Shown: positions 19,840 through 30,098, numbered from the stretch's first letter. The stretch: 64,000 nt of DNA from Hermatobates lingyangjiaoensis (GCA_026182355.1 JAPFBL010000323.1:248001-312000); one strand, 5' to 3'. Numbers and translations are program-made. The notes: generated by a model not told the origin, from the sequence alone.

Positions 19840-21480
19840 CTCCTTGATCAAGCTCACCAAAAGGACTTGTTCTTGACTATCAACTTTTCAAGCAGTATTT
19901 CTTAAAAATAAAATTAATCAAATTCATTAAATCTGTTAATTTTGTTATGGACTAGATAACATCAGGTTGTGCAATTGAAATTACTAGCTCAATATCTTGT
20001 AGAAGCTAGACATTTTGAAGGCTTCGCGTTTTTTTTTTTTTTAATTTAGGTATACAATATTTCGATTTCTCCACTATAATTTGTGAATTTAATTTTTAAT
20101 CTTGTATTAATAAATGCTTTTTTTTATAGAAATGGGTTTTATTATATTGATTTTGGTTTAAATACATTCGCAGATAAATAATGAAAACATTTTTGTGTAA
20201 TGTTTTTTTGGATTAAACTTTTATTATCAGTTAAAACTTGTATGTTTTTATTTTTGTAAAATTGGTTACCTATTTTTTTTTTTATTGGGAAATAAACTAA
20301 CATAATTTTTTGTGTTTAACAAAATGCAACTAAGAATATGTTTTTGTCTAAAGTAAAATTGACATTAATATATCAAAAGCTGTTAAGTATGTTAAGCTGT
20401 TAGATATTGCTTTTGAATCTCAGGACGATTGATGCTCTGGACTTTTAAGTGCAGCCTGTTGGGAACAGGTCTTAAAGGTTGGCATTGGGGTCATTACTAG
20501 AAAAAAAAAATGCATTCTAATGTTATTTTAGTTTTAGAAATTGACTCCTGTCGAAGAAAACAATCTCACTTCTCTTTATATTGAGCAAAACTAAAATGGC
20601 TAACTATTGTACCCAACATCAATAATTTTGTCTGTGATAAAACAAACTTTATTGTTATTTATTTTTTTATAATGTAGGTTGTATAAACTGATGTTCGCTT
20701 TGAGATGGAGTAATGTCATTTATACGTCCAAGTTTTTTGGTTTGAAAACAAAACTACAGAGGGTTCCTTTTTTTTTCTTTTTGGTTGTTTCTGTTTTCTT
20801 CCTTTATGAGAAGGATGTGAATGGTGCTCTCTCTCTATCTATCTCTCTCTCTCTGCATATGTATTGTACAACGTAAGGGATTTCAACAAGGATATATTTT
20901 GTTAAAAAGATCTGTAGTAGCAAAGACTATTTGTTTCCTAGAACACGGTTCAATCTGCCTTAGTGGAGATTTGAATTAGAGGCTTCACTTTGGTTTTTGC
21001 AAACTGCAATTGTTTTTGTCAAATTTTGTCTTGGATTAATAAATACATAACTGCTTGTGAACATTACCAAACAATTGTTTTCTTCTCTACCCCCCCCCCC
21101 CTCCTTTTTACGAATTTTAAGTTAGTTTATTTTTAGTTGCCATATTTTCCGGAGTATAAGTCCTGGTTTTTTTTCATAGTTTGGCCGGGGTGCGAGTTAT
21201 ATGTGAAATTATTAACACCTTATAACCGGTATATCATTTCACATGTTATTTTCACACTAAACCGCAAGAGGCCGCTCTAGGCCTGCCTTCCCAAATGTAA
21301 ATCTCTTAATAATGCCAATTTTTTTTAGGAAAATTGCTAAAAAATTTAATAAATGCGGATTTTCCGATGTATCACTGCATCTTACAAATAAGTAAGTAAA
21401 CAAAAGATAAATTAAGAGAATAAAATAAATAAAGGAATAAACGTTAACGAATGTATAAACCTGTATATAGACACAGGAAT
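19840..21480. other. No gene; one MITE-like end near 21140
   Basis: AT-rich. CCATATTTTCCGGAGTATAAG at 21140 resembles a terminal sequence found on widespread small transposons, but I cannot find a matching far end. A (CT)n tract lies near 20828, and C-runs near 21090. Confidence 0.45.
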
Positions 21481-21486
21481 AACTCA

Positions 21487-21518
21487 CTTCTATATTACGA
21501 CCATCGTCGTCATCAGGA
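21487..21518 (-). ncRNA. Hammerhead-like motif (ATAT-A family, GAA changed to GTA)
   Basis: CTGATGA, C, GAC-GATG-GTC, GTA, ATAT, A on the minus strand. The change in the conserved GAA probably kills it. Confidence 0.4.
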
Positions 21519-21551
21519 GGCGAAGAGTCCCGCAGGAAGGCAGAGCGGCGA

Positions 21552-21555
<4 letters not shown>

Positions 21556-21630
<75 letters not shown>
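21556..21630. repeat. (CT)n followed by (TA)n
   Basis: About 36 bp of CT repeats run directly into about 38 bp of TA repeats, inside PLE flank material. Confidence 0.95.
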
Positions 21631-21636
<6 letters not shown>

Positions 21637-21675
21637 GAATTTAAAAAAGAACACATAGAAAGGAAACCACTGAAC

Positions 21676-21714
21676 TCACTACTATATTTCGATGTCCTCG
21701 TCTTCAGGAAAAGA
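21676..21714 (-). ncRNA. Hammerhead-like motif (ATAT-A family)
   Basis: CTGAAGA, C, GA-GGACA-TC, GAA, ATAT, A, GTAGTG on the minus strand. The core is intact and stem I is weak. Confidence 0.5.
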
Positions 21715-21742
21715 AGTGAATCGCTCCAAAGGCTGATAACGA

Positions 21743-21744
<2 letters not shown>

Positions 21745-21782
<38 letters not shown>
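21745..21782. repeat. (AT)n tract
   Basis: It joins a PLE flank to a PLE endonuclease end. Confidence 0.95.
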
Positions 21783-21784
<2 letters not shown>

Positions 21785-21980
21785 GGTCGGTCAGCGCAAA
21801 CAGCTTCCTGTAGCTATCCATGCCAACAGCCATAACCTTTCTTTTAATGACTGCTTTTCTGTTCAAATCATTAAGCTAGTGACCACTGATGACCGTAGTT
21901 TGACATTAAGAGCGTCTGAGGAGGCCCACATATGGTTATTGGGGGCCCGATCAGATCCCGGTTTAAATCAGAAGCGTTAA
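21785..21980 (+). pseudogene. PLE endonuclease C-terminus, 5'-truncated at (TA)n
   Basis: It encodes the end of a GIY-YIG domain: LPVAIHANSHNLSFNDCFSV, then LTLRASEEAHIWLLGARSDP and a natural stop at 21980. It is close to but distinct from the intact PLE (QIIKLVTTDD in place of QILRQIPPGD). The catalytic N-terminal half is missing. A T-rich 3' region and an ATAT-family motif follow, in the order seen in the intact element. Confidence 0.85.
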
Positions 21981-22345
21981 CTTTTATTTGTTTTTCCTTT
22001 TATTTTTAACTTATATATTCATATTCATATATATATATTTTTTTTTATTTTATTATTATATATATATATTTTTTTCCCCCTTTTTTTATTATATATATTT
22101 TTTTTTTCATTTTATTTATTTATTTATTTTTTTTTTTATTATTTCCTTTTTTATAATTTTTAATTTATAATTTTTAATTTTATAATTTTATCTATTGTTT
22201 TTGCTTTCTCCGTTCTCCGACGTTTAGTGCCTAGCTCCTTTTTTACGCTAGTGCTGCTCTCTTCGGTTGACTCTTTATTTCTTCATTCGCGCTCCGTTCT
22301 TCGACGTGGGGAGATCTCTCTCACTTCGTCCTCTCTACTAGTCTA

Positions 22346-22385
22346 CTCTCCTGATGACGAACAACAGTTCGAAATATTGAATTCT
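22346..22385 (+). ncRNA. Hammerhead-like motif (ATAT family)
   Basis: CTGATGA, C, GAAC-AACA-GTTC, GAA, ATAT, T, GAATTC. It lies about 370 nt downstream of the endonuclease stop at 21980, in the same orientation, as in the intact PLE. Confidence 0.6.
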
Positions 22386-22438
22386 GTAAGTTTTCTTTGT
22401 ATTCTCTTTTCTGTGTCGTGCTTTGTGTAATTTAAATT

Positions 22439-22489
22439 TATATATATATATATATATATATATACTATATATATATATATATATATATA
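22439..22489. repeat. (TA)n with one interruption
   Basis: It lies between a PLE 3' end and a fragment from the middle of another PLE ORF. Confidence 0.95.
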
Positions 22490-22499
22490 ACACGTGCTA

Positions 22500-22597
22500 G
22501 TGGACCTGTCGACCCCAACCCTAAAATTCACCCTTCCCTCTCTAAATTCAAACCCTTCTCCTCTAATGAACCTCCTCCGCTTCTGGCTTCACAAATA
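22500..22597 (+). pseudogene. PLE ORF fragment from the region before the RT
   Basis: Reads DPNPKIHPSLSKFKPFSSNE and then PPPLLAS, matching the STPRVTLRKFKPLSTNEPPP segment (residues 306-325) of the intact PLE. Only about 30 codons remain. A 3' half-motif (CTGTCGAAATATC) follows at about 22608. Confidence 0.75.
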
Positions 22598-22681
22598 AAT
22601 TAAAAAACTGTCGAAATATCGTTGTGAGTTTTTTGTGTGTGTCTTTATTTGTTTTTCTCTTTCCTGTGTAAACTATATATA

Positions 22682-22975
22682 TGAATTAAATACCACAATA
22701 AACAATATATATTAATTAAAATGCTCTTAGGCCTTTCGTCACAACATCATCAGAGAGCTAAATGAAACAACAACAAAAAATAATAACAAGTTAACCTGGC
22801 TGATTGAAGTCTTCAAGATTGCTAAGCAATCTTGGTTAAACTTAAAGCAAACCAGGTTAACTTGGTTTTTTTTTGGTTGTTTCATTTAGCTCTCTAATGT
22901 TGTTGTGACGAAAGGTTTTTTTAATTAATATATATTGTTTATTGTGATACTTAATTCATATATTATATCAAGAGT
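22682..22975. repeat. Foldback unit with AGGCCT-family arms
   Basis: ATGAATTAAATACCACAATA and AATTAATATATATTGTTTAT sequences face each other, with a motif in the left arm and a broken one at about 22868-22916 in the right arm. Confidence 0.75.
22723..22758 (-). ncRNA. Hammerhead-like motif (AGGCCT family), best copy
   Basis: Minus strand: GCTCT, CTGATGA, T, GT-TGTG-AC, GAA, AGGCCT, A, AGAGC. Stem I is a perfect 5 bp and stem III a perfect 6-nt palindrome. The core is intact apart from the one-base offset before stem II shared by all families here. Confidence 0.72.
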
Positions 22976-23078
22976 TATTGTTGATTATTAATTTATATAT
23001 ATATATAACCAATTAGATGAAACGATTCTTCGAACTGAATAAACTACAATTTTCAAAAGAACACAGAGAAAAGAAATC

Positions 23079-23114
23079 ACTACTATATTTCTATATCTCC
23101 GTCGTCAGGAATAG
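23079..23114 (-). ncRNA. Hammerhead-like motif (ATAT-A family, degraded)
   Basis: CTGACGA, C, GGAGATATA, GAA, ATAT, A on the minus strand. Stem II no longer pairs. Confidence 0.35.
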
Positions 23115-23139
23115 ATGTGAATCATTCCAAAGGCTGATA

Positions 23140-23370
23140 CGACGTCATAGGAATGACGAAGACTACGCTGTCCAGACGACTTACTATGCACCTTCAATCT
23201 GCAGCTATAAAGAATTATACCTGTTTTGATTTATCATGTCTCTCAACCTTTTGGCCATTCCATGAGGAAAGCACAAGAGACCAATGCACAACAGAACGAA
23301 AGCAAGCCCACTACGACCCTCCTATATTAGAAGTGTTGCGACGAGCCACGGATGCGCCCAACAAATAATG
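23140..23370 (+). pseudogene. PLE endonuclease fragment, second family
   Basis: Starts in the middle of the GIY-YIG domain with TKTTLSRRLTMHLQ (compare TTTSLSRRLTMHL in the fragment at 29.2 kb), then frame breaks follow. The 3' part reads HYDPPILE and MNHTRE in different frames. It is fused on its left to an unrelated PLE flank. Confidence 0.7.
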
Positions 23371-23590
23371 AACCATACCAGAGAAACACACAATACCGAC
23401 CTATCCCCGCCAGGACCTAACAGAAAACACCACCATCATCAGGCAAACCAACAATTACAAGAGACTCCAAAATCCATGAAGCCATAGAAATATCAAATAG
23501 AAGCCCTGTAATTAACAAGCAACAAACTGGGATGACAAGAATACTTAAACTACTCGGAGAACAAGCACAAGCAATAGGCCAAAGCCACGA

Positions 23591-23690
23591 CCAATGAGAA
23601 TGCAGTACCACAATATAACAGCCAATCAGCGCTCACCCTTCTTACTTCAGGCTATATAAGGAAATCCGGAGCAGTTGTTTTCACAACGCA
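23591..23690 (+). promoter_or_regulatory. Likely PLE promoter: CCAAT boxes and TATATAAG
   Basis: CCAAT occurs at 23591 and 23622, and TATATAAG at 23653-23660, the spacing expected of a pol II promoter. It lies between an endonuclease 3' end and an N-terminal coding fragment of the same orientation, so it probably drives the downstream PLE copy. Not tested. Confidence 0.6.
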
Positions 23691-23692
23691 AC

Positions 23693-23905
23693 ATTAATTT
23701 TCCGCAAGCTTGAGAAGTTAGAGAAGAAGCTCATCGACCGAAAATATTTAGTCGTGTACAACCAATCATGTATAAAAGAAGAACTGAATGAATGAATGAA
23801 AATTCTTTATTGGGGATTACTCCCAATTTACAGATTTCAGGGGTAGCCGTACAGGGGACACTAAGTCAGAAGAACTGCTACCGAAGTACATATATATATA
23901 TATAT
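23693..23905 (+). pseudogene. PLE N-terminal fragment, split by a retro-insertion
   Basis: Reads FRKLEKLEKKLIDRKYLVVY and then NQSCIKEEL, is broken by the 81-bp insert at 23787, resumes with LLPKY and enters (TA)n. No start codon is evident after the promoter, so the 5' end may be damaged. Confidence 0.7.
23787..23867 (-). mobile_element. 81-bp 5'-truncated non-LTR retrotransposon tail
   Basis: On the minus strand the sequence ends in repeats of CATT after AATAAAGAATTTT, a tail style used by several LINE clades. It is flanked by AGAAGAACTG on both sides (23777-23786 and 23868-23877), a target-site duplication. Removing it rejoins the PLE frame between EEL and LPKY. Confidence 0.8.
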
Positions 23906-23909
23906 ATAT
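23889..23909. repeat. (TA)n tract
   Basis: It joins the N-terminal fragment to the GAATTCTGCATGA flank. Confidence 0.95.
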
Positions 23910-24270
23910 GAATTCTGCATGAGTGGTCCGGATCTGGAATATGATTGGCTATTTCGACCAAATTGCTTTTTCCCTTTTTCTCTTCGGTTCCTTAACGTTT
24001 CCGGCTCTAAAAAAGAATTTCCATACTAGAATTTGCCTGAAGATGAGTGCAGGTGTAGTTGAAACATGTTGCATTAAATACCCTATATACACGCAGATAA
24101 TGAGGACCCATAGCAGAATATTTCTCTACATCAGCACATCGTGGAAGAAGCAGCAATACCCAACCGATCTCAAACAACCAACCACCCAATAAAAACCAAT
24201 AGAAAAGAGGCATTGCTGCGCAGTGAAGTTGATTTCGATTTCCAATACAAGTAGTCACTTACTTAACAAC
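23910..24270 (+). repeat. PLE flank with GAATTCTGC start
   Basis: Colinear with 3119-3170 at its start (GAATTCTGCATGAGTGGTCC). It includes a hammerhead-like motif and a CCAAT-containing stretch near 24185. Confidence 0.6.
24032..24076 (+). ncRNA. Hammerhead-like motif (ACATGT family)
   Basis: TTGC, CTGAAGA, T, a poorly paired stem II, GAA, ACATGT, T, GCA. Stem III is a perfect 6-nt palindrome and stem I has 3 bp. The weak stem II lowers confidence. Confidence 0.45.
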
Positions 24271-25079
24271 GGGCTCGGAGTTACGACGGCATGTTAAAAA
24301 TACAAAAAAATATGCTTTTAGTGTTAGCGAGTCACAGCGGCAAGAAAGCAGCTGAGTTGTGAGTGTATGTCGGCAGCCTGCATCTCCCATCACCCCACAC
24401 ACGCACGCACGCACTCAGTACTACGTCTACCACTCGGTCCCCACTCAGTCAGAAGTCTACCAAGCTGCTAACCAGTCTACGCAAGTGTTCTTTTAATTTC
24501 AAGGCAAATAAACAACTAATATCCCTTCATGATGACTGGAAAACGTAAAACTACGAATTCTCCTGCTGGATCAGCTCCTAAGAAGGAAAGGAAAGTTATT
24601 AACGAGTATGAGGGAGGTAAGAGAGTAGTTGAAGCATTATAACAAAAAAGACCTATGGTATATATAAAAGCAAAATGAAAAGAGAAATGCCAAGAAAGTG
24701 AACATGAATAGCTATAAATACGGTATGTTCTACCGCAATGTAGGCTAGGCTGAGTGGTGCACAGGCAAAGGCTAAATGAAAAGGAAAAAGTTAAAATTCA
24801 ATGTACTTGTTAAAAGTTTATACTTATTATTAAAAAAAAAAGCAATAGAAAGTAAAGAAAGAAAAGGTGAAGAAGTACAGAACAGTGTAAATAGCCCTTA
24901 TGTATGCAATACAGTAGGCTACTTTTACATCTACGATCCAAGCAAAATGTTTCGCGGGCGGGGGGCAGGGGGGTTCGTTTAACGACGGGGTCTTCAGAAC
25001 GTAACCTCGTCGTTAAATGAGGACTACTTGTACTCGTTTTTACAAAGGGACTGTGAGCCCTTTACTCCACCTGGCATGT
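24271..25079. other. No gene seen
   Basis: Mixed-composition sequence. Two short stretches (24255 GGCTCGGAGTTACGACG and 24984 GGGTCTTCAGAACGTAACC) look related to each other in inverted sense. No protein motif. Confidence 0.4.
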
Positions 25080-25400
25080 AGACAGCGGCTTCATTGTCTA
25101 GTTTGCAGCCTCTACAAGATGACACCAAAACCCAAATCACAATACATCTTTATACCAGTATCTCATCAATAGCAGACCGACCTCCAACCATCAACCACTC
25201 ACCAATAAACAAAACCGATGAAAAAGAGACGGTGCTGCGCAGTGTGGCGGATGCCGATTGCCAGTACTCTTACTTACAAAGGGATTGCGAGCCCCTTTCC
25301 TGCCATGAAGACAGCCGCTCCATTGTTTAGTTTCCAGTCTCCATAAGACCACAACTACAGAACTTCGGCACTAATTAGGACCGCACCGGGGGACCTCCAA
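25030..25400 (+). repeat. Dispersed repeat with internal near-duplication
   Basis: ACAAAGGGACTGTGAGCCC at 25042 recurs as ACAAAGGGATTGCGAGCCCC at 25275, each followed by a CTGCCATGAAGACAG-like segment. A third partial copy (GGACTATGAGCCCTAC) is at 25443. Probably retroelement flank; family unknown. Confidence 0.55.
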
Positions 25401-25429
25401 GTGGGGAAGCTGACACCGCAGGACAACAG

Positions 25430-25990
25430 TTTGGTTTTACGAAGGACTATGAGCCCTACAATATCTGTCATGCCGGTGGAAGTGACCTTCCCCCCCGACG
25501 TGCCTTCACCTTGTCGTGGTGGGGGGGCTTAACATGCCTGGATTATGGCTTGAACTAAGAAAGGCACAACATGGGCGGGGTACTTACCTGGTCCGGCGTC
25601 CGGGGGTAGCTAGTCTGCCTGACTGCGCGCTGGTCTGGGGCAGGTACCATTCGCTGTTGGCACAAGAGTGGTTTTAGCTGCTATCTTGGTGTTCCTGTCC
25701 GTGGGCTGATGGTAAGCCCACCCAGTCGAGCGCTAGACTACGGGGCGGGGTTCCAAGTCATCTTTTCTTCTTCCGGCTTTGTGCTTGTCTTTTTTAAAAC
25801 TTTTTTTTTGCCCCTGCGAAACTACCAGTCTCGAAGAGACTCCTTATCATATGTATTCGGGCGGAGCTGTTGTGGCTGGTTTGTGGTAGGCATGGGTCTT
25901 CCCTGCCTGCCGCGACGTGTTACCGTCGGAATGTTTCTACTTCCTTCTCTGTGTCTCTTCTATTGTAATCTCCCACTCCTTCCCTAACTT
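25430..25990 (+). mobile_element. GC-rich 5' region of a non-LTR element (probable)
   Basis: GC-rich block with CCTTCACCTTGTCGTGGTGG, a sequence style I associate with LINE 5' regions. A reversed partial relative (CCACCAACCATGACAAGG) occurs at 40802. The 92-aa open frame at 25709 has no recognisable domain. The assignment is tentative. Confidence 0.4.
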
Positions 25991-26129
25991 ACATAATTTT
26001 TGCTATCTCTCACTCTTTATTAACTGTCATACTTGTATTTTTTCTTTTCACTTTTCCCCTGTAATGTTTGATGATACCTTTCATCAAGTAACTAACTATG
26101 TCTCTCTAGAGTTAGTTAGTCTCTCTAGA

Positions 26130-26345
26130 GACTAACAGGCATATGATTTATTCGGACGTGGCTGATTTGTGGCGGACAAGGATCTGCCCAGAATCTCCCG
26201 ACAGGCTACCATCTGGATGCTTCTCGTACTTTCTCTCTGCACCTTCCCTTGCTATCTCTGACTCTTTCCTCTGGCCCTCAATTTACTCGGGCGGAAAGCG
26301 AATAAATCTAAGCAGATCGTCCCTCGGAGAAGATGTTACGCTTTT
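26130..26345 (+). repeat. Second copy of the 25.8-kb repeat fused to a SINE piece
   Basis: 26150-26270 parallels 25855-25985 (TTCGG, GGCTG, TTTGTGG, TCTCTCT order). From 26278 it continues into SINE sequence (CTCAATTTACTCGGGCGG, then TCGTCCCTCGGAGAAG). Confidence 0.5.
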
Positions 26346-26586
26346 TTGACTTTAGTGTACCAACGCCTTTCGGTTACATCACAAAATCAAACCAGGTTGA
26401 TGCGTTTTTTACAGGCTGTCCTTTTGCCACTTTGAATGCAAGAGTTAGAACTCAAGAGCTTGAAGTGCCCAAGGTGACCCACACAAAACTACATGACGAA
26501 TCGTGACTTGGTAGTTCGCATCAGTATCAGGTTTTCGTACTCAAAACAGGTCAACCCGATACATAAAGACTTACTACTAAGCCTAG

Positions 26587-26890
26587 GGGCTAGGTTAGCT
26601 CAGTGGTTATCACACTCGCTTCTGGGCTGGTAGTCCGGGTTCGATCTCCACCTGGCCCTCGATTTATTCACACTAGAGACGAATAAGTCCCTCGGAGAGG
26701 ACGTTAAGCCGTCGGTCCCGAGCCTGTATGATGTCAGGTACTCGTTAAAGATCCCTACTCTAAATACACTAGGGTTAGGTAAAATTTAGGACTACGCAAT
26801 TAGAATCTGTAGAATCACCGATCAAACAAAAAGCTACTAAATAGCTGACGTTATCAGCCACTAGGGGATCGGTTTAAACAATAAAAAAAC
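26587..26890 (+). repeat. SINE, tail type B
   Basis: Head with A box TAGCTCAGTGG and B box GGTTCGATCTC, the shared core ending GTTAAAGATCCCTACTC, then the B tail (CCGATCAAACAAAAAGC to GGTTTAAA) and an A-rich end. Confidence 0.9.
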
Positions 26891-27109
26891 AACCAATTAA
26901 AAATCCTAGGGGTACTTAGGAAAAACTATAAACTAAATTAACCCAGAACTCCAATTACTCTACTTCCTTCAGAGTAGACTTAATACTAGGACCCTAATAA
27001 TCCATATTCCCCTTAGGGATTACTTAGTCAAACAAAAAACAAAGAACATATAAACTAGACACGTAGAAACATACTCACTATTACTACCTCTAACACACCA
27101 TTATAACTA

Positions 27110-27158
27110 AGAGGACGTTAGGCCGTCGGTACTGAGCCTGTACGTTGTTAAACGTGCT
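27110..27158 (+). repeat. SINE core fragment
   Basis: GAGGACGTTAGGCCGTCGGT and GCCTGTACG match the SINE core. No head or tail. Confidence 0.75.
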
Positions 27159-27349
27159 TATGACCTCAAATAATGTTGTGGAATATGTTATATGACCTCA
27201 GTCATTCTCTTACATGGAAAGTTAACATTTTTTAAGGTTTAACTAAGATTTTAAGCAGTACCATCAGAAAGCTTAATATGAGTAGACCATATATGACCTG
27301 AAGATGACCTTATAGTAATGCGTTTTTGGTGCTCTGTGAGGTACTCGTG

Positions 27350-27659
27350 AGGGTAGGTTAGCCAAGTGGAAACGTGTCGCCTCTGGATTAGTAGGTCCGG
27401 GGTTCAATACCCACTCTAACCCTCGATTTATTCACATAGAGGTGAATAAATCTGATCATGTCATCCCTAGGAGAGGACATTAAGTCGTCGGTCCGAGCCT
27501 GTACAATTTCAATTACTCGTTAAAGATCCCTACTCTAAATACACTTGAGTTAGGCAAAATTTTAGGGTTTCCAACATAGAATATTGAATGTGTGGTATGA
27601 CAAAGGGCCAATGTTCGGCCTATGTGTGTTCCCTTGTAGGACAGTCAGTGTAGGCTAAC
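27350..27659 (+). repeat. SINE, tail type A, diverged
   Basis: The full order head, core and A tail (GTGGTATGACAAAGGGCCAA to CCCTTGTAGGACAG) is present with many substitutions, including a change in the A box. Confidence 0.9.
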
Positions 27660-28680
27660 ATGAATTAGAATTCAAAGTTTATGATCAAGGTAAGACTATT
27701 AATCAATACTGGTTCAAAGAAGCAGTGATTGATTTTTTTTTAGAAATACAGTCTTTCGCATCTATTGTATTCCTGTCAGGTTAGCAGTAGGTGACTCATT
27801 CATATTTTGTAGGGTCAAAACTAAGCCGAAATCTCATTATAGTTATAAACCGGAATTAGTAAGTTTAAATTACAGTTTTCTTTGATACTTTAAAGTTGTA
27901 GAACATAATTCTCTATCTAATGTCATTCTTTCAGTCTCAAGGGAAGCTTGATTAGAACTATAAAAGAAAAAAAAATATTACTTAGTGATGTTTAACAATA
28001 CTGGTCCTGTGGACTTTTGTATTGGAGCCGGTGTGGCAGGTATTCTGTTTGGTGGTCAACACTGACTTGTGAATGGTGGACATAGGGCTATAAAAACGTT
28101 TTTGTGTTTGACATTCATAGGAAAGATTTCAAATAAGAGGATCAGCCAAAACTGATAATACCTGCTTCAGTATTTCAGACTTTTCGAACTCTGATGTTTT
28201 ATATATTACACAATCAAAAAGTTGGCTAGACTCTTTGAGGGTTATCTGGTCAAAAAAAAAAAAACTCAACTTTGTCTTCTAACGTTTTCAAAAAATTTTT
28301 TTTTTTCATTATTAAGACTACAAGAAAATGCATAATCTATTAAAATATCGTATTAAAACATTGATAAAAATTGATATAATAAACATACCTTACACTGAGT
28401 GCATGAGTTAAAAACGATACGTTCTAACTATCTCAGGGTATGATTTGAGAGAGCTATATAGTTGTTATTACGAAGTATAAAGAATTTATAGATAAATAGT
28501 AGGAAACATTTTAAGGTAGAAAAAAAAATTGAACTCAAATAACATACGAAATTAGTAAGCAAGTAAGAGAGGGTTCCCTCTCTTTCCTTTCCCAAAGTTA
28601 GTACTAACCAAAAATTAGAGACTAAAGTGTATGTTTTTTATTTATCCATAAAAAGATTTCACATAAATTTCTTATAACCA
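27660..28680. other. No gene seen
   Basis: AT-rich unique-looking sequence with no recognised repeat or open frame. Confidence 0.5.
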
Positions 28681-28684
28681 TTTT

Positions 28685-28860
28685 TAAACCATTTCTTATT
28701 GTGGTTTGATCATTGATTGTTGTTTCACGTGTTTATGTGAAATCTTTTTATATATATATATATATGTATATTTCACTTAATAAACCGTAATACTGTAATC
28801 CAAACTGGATACAATACGAGTTCAAAAATTCAAGAAGAGTAACACAAAGAGTAAGAAACA
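28685..28860. repeat. AGATCT-family flank, (TA)n and AATT-family flank
   Basis: TTATTGTGGTTTGATC, then TTTCACGTGTTTATGTGAAA, a short TA tract at 28749, then the AATT-family flank (CCAAACTGGATACAATACGA). Two PLE families meet at a TA tract. Confidence 0.75.
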
Positions 28861-28870
28861 CACTTACAGA

Positions 28871-28902
28871 CTCAAAGTTTCGGGTAATCCATCTTCAGGA
28901 GA
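28871..28902 (-). ncRNA. Hammerhead-like motif (AATT-family variant)
   Basis: CTC, CTGAAGA, T, GG/CC, GAA, ACTT, T, GAG on the minus strand. Stem III is changed to ACTT, no longer a palindrome. Confidence 0.45.
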
Positions 28903-28971
28903 AAAGAGACCAAGCACGTTGTAGGTGCAACAGCAACGTAACTGACCAACTGTCGTTGCTCCCTTTCTTTT

Positions 28972-29006
28972 TTCTCCTGAAGACGGATTACCCGAAACTT
29001 TGACTT
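28972..29006 (+). ncRNA. Hammerhead-like motif, inverted partner of 28871
   Basis: CTC, CTGAAGA, C, GG/CC, GAA, ACTT, T, GAC. It shares the ACTT change with its partner, so the pair was copied from one another. Confidence 0.45.
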
Positions 29007-29149
29007 TGTAAGTGTGTTCCTTACTCTGTGTGTTACTCTTCTTGAATTTTGAACATATATATATATATATATTTGCATCCTTTTCCTTTAATATGATCGT
29101 TGTATTATTGATAAGGTTTTCCCTTCGAATATTGATTTTATGGATAGAT

Positions 29150-29640
29150 TCAGCATAGTTTCGAGAAGCACCTGCGCCTAAGTAAGTGCATAGTAAGTCT
29201 CCGTGATAGGGAAGTAGTAGTCATGCCAATGTACGAATTGTTACAGGTTTTACAGTCCCCGGTTCGACAAGTGTATTCGTACACTAGGCCTGCTTCATTC
29301 AACGGAGAGTCCTTGGGCTGGTTGTTGTTCCTCATGATTAAGTTTCTTATTGTTGGGCCCTGGTAGTATATGTTGAGTTCTATACGATCTTGGGAAGTAG
29401 GTACATTTTACATTGTTCTGGATGATGTTTTTTTAAAATTCTCTCGTCTGTCTTATAATTGTCACTGAATTGATTTTTGTAATATATTTTGTGCATGGTA
29501 TCTGTAGGTTCAGTTTCTTTATTTCCTGTGTTTTTCTTGTTCAGGTATTGCCGTAATAATTCGTCAAACAATCCGTTGGGCAACCCATTATTTATTAGTG
29601 CCTGTTTGATGTTTGTGATTGAGGCCACCAGCTCAAAAAT
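29150..29640 (-). pseudogene. PLE RT-to-endonuclease segment, second family, frameshifted
   Basis: From about 29640 down to 29400 it reads SITNIKQALINNGLPNGLFD, then DNYKTDERILKK. After a frameshift near 29400 it reads MRNNNQPKDSPLNEAGLVYE, then CRTGDCKTCNNSYIGMTTTS and LSRRLTMHL. The Cys residues and YIG with the following Arg identify the GIY-YIG domain. The RT core and domain end are missing. The fragment at 23140 belongs to the same family. Confidence 0.8.
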
Positions 29641-29725
29641 CGTGAGAGCAGTAGCTGCTGCTACTTTTAAAAATATTTGCATACAAAAAGATTTGCTGCC
29701 GATTTATACCAATATATATATATAG
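29630..29725 (+). pseudogene. PLE N-terminal fragment ending at (TA)n
   Basis: Reads FKNICIQKDLLPIYTNI on the plus strand and then enters a short TA tract. It abuts the oppositely oriented RT/endonuclease piece. Confidence 0.5.
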
Positions 29726-29792
29726 TTCAATATAGAAAAATATATGTCAGAGCGCACTGTTTCAGTCAGTCCGCTTGGTTTCCCTCTCTTAT

Positions 29793-29830
29793 CTCTCCTG
29801 AAGACGGTTCAAACCGAAAATTAGAGACTG
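29793..29830 (+). ncRNA. Hammerhead-like motif (AATT family), best copy
   Basis: CTC (29795-29797), CTGAAGA, C, GGTT-CA-AACC, GAA, AATT, A, GAG (29824-29826). Stem I CTC/GAG, a 4-bp stem II and stem III AATT are all intact, and the cleavage-site base is A. Confidence 0.7.
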
Positions 29831-29919
29831 TAAGTGTGTTCTTTTGATTTCTCTATGTTTCTTTTTCAATATTGAACTATATTTGTTCGTTTTGGATCGT
29901 ATTTCCAACGAAAAAGTAT

Positions 29920-30098
29920 ATATATAAAGATATATATATATATTTGAGGAACAGTCCTTCATTTATACATGTGAGATTAAATTTTCTGCCCACTTTTGTC
30001 TTTATCAGTTTTCTAGATTTCTTTTCCAAATCTCGTAGTCTTACTTTGATTTCTTTAGGAACTAGGTGTATTAACTCACCATATGTTTTGCTGTCCAC
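29920..30098 (-). pseudogene. PLE ORF N-terminus with ATG, outward-facing left arm
   Basis: Begins MDSKTYGELIHLVPKEIKVR and ends FNLTCINEGLFLKY at TA repeats. Mirror copy at 30457. Confidence 0.65.

Noticed and set aside
26587..26660. tRNA genes
   Set aside because: A and B boxes are present, but each is the head of a dispersed SINE with a long shared core and tail.
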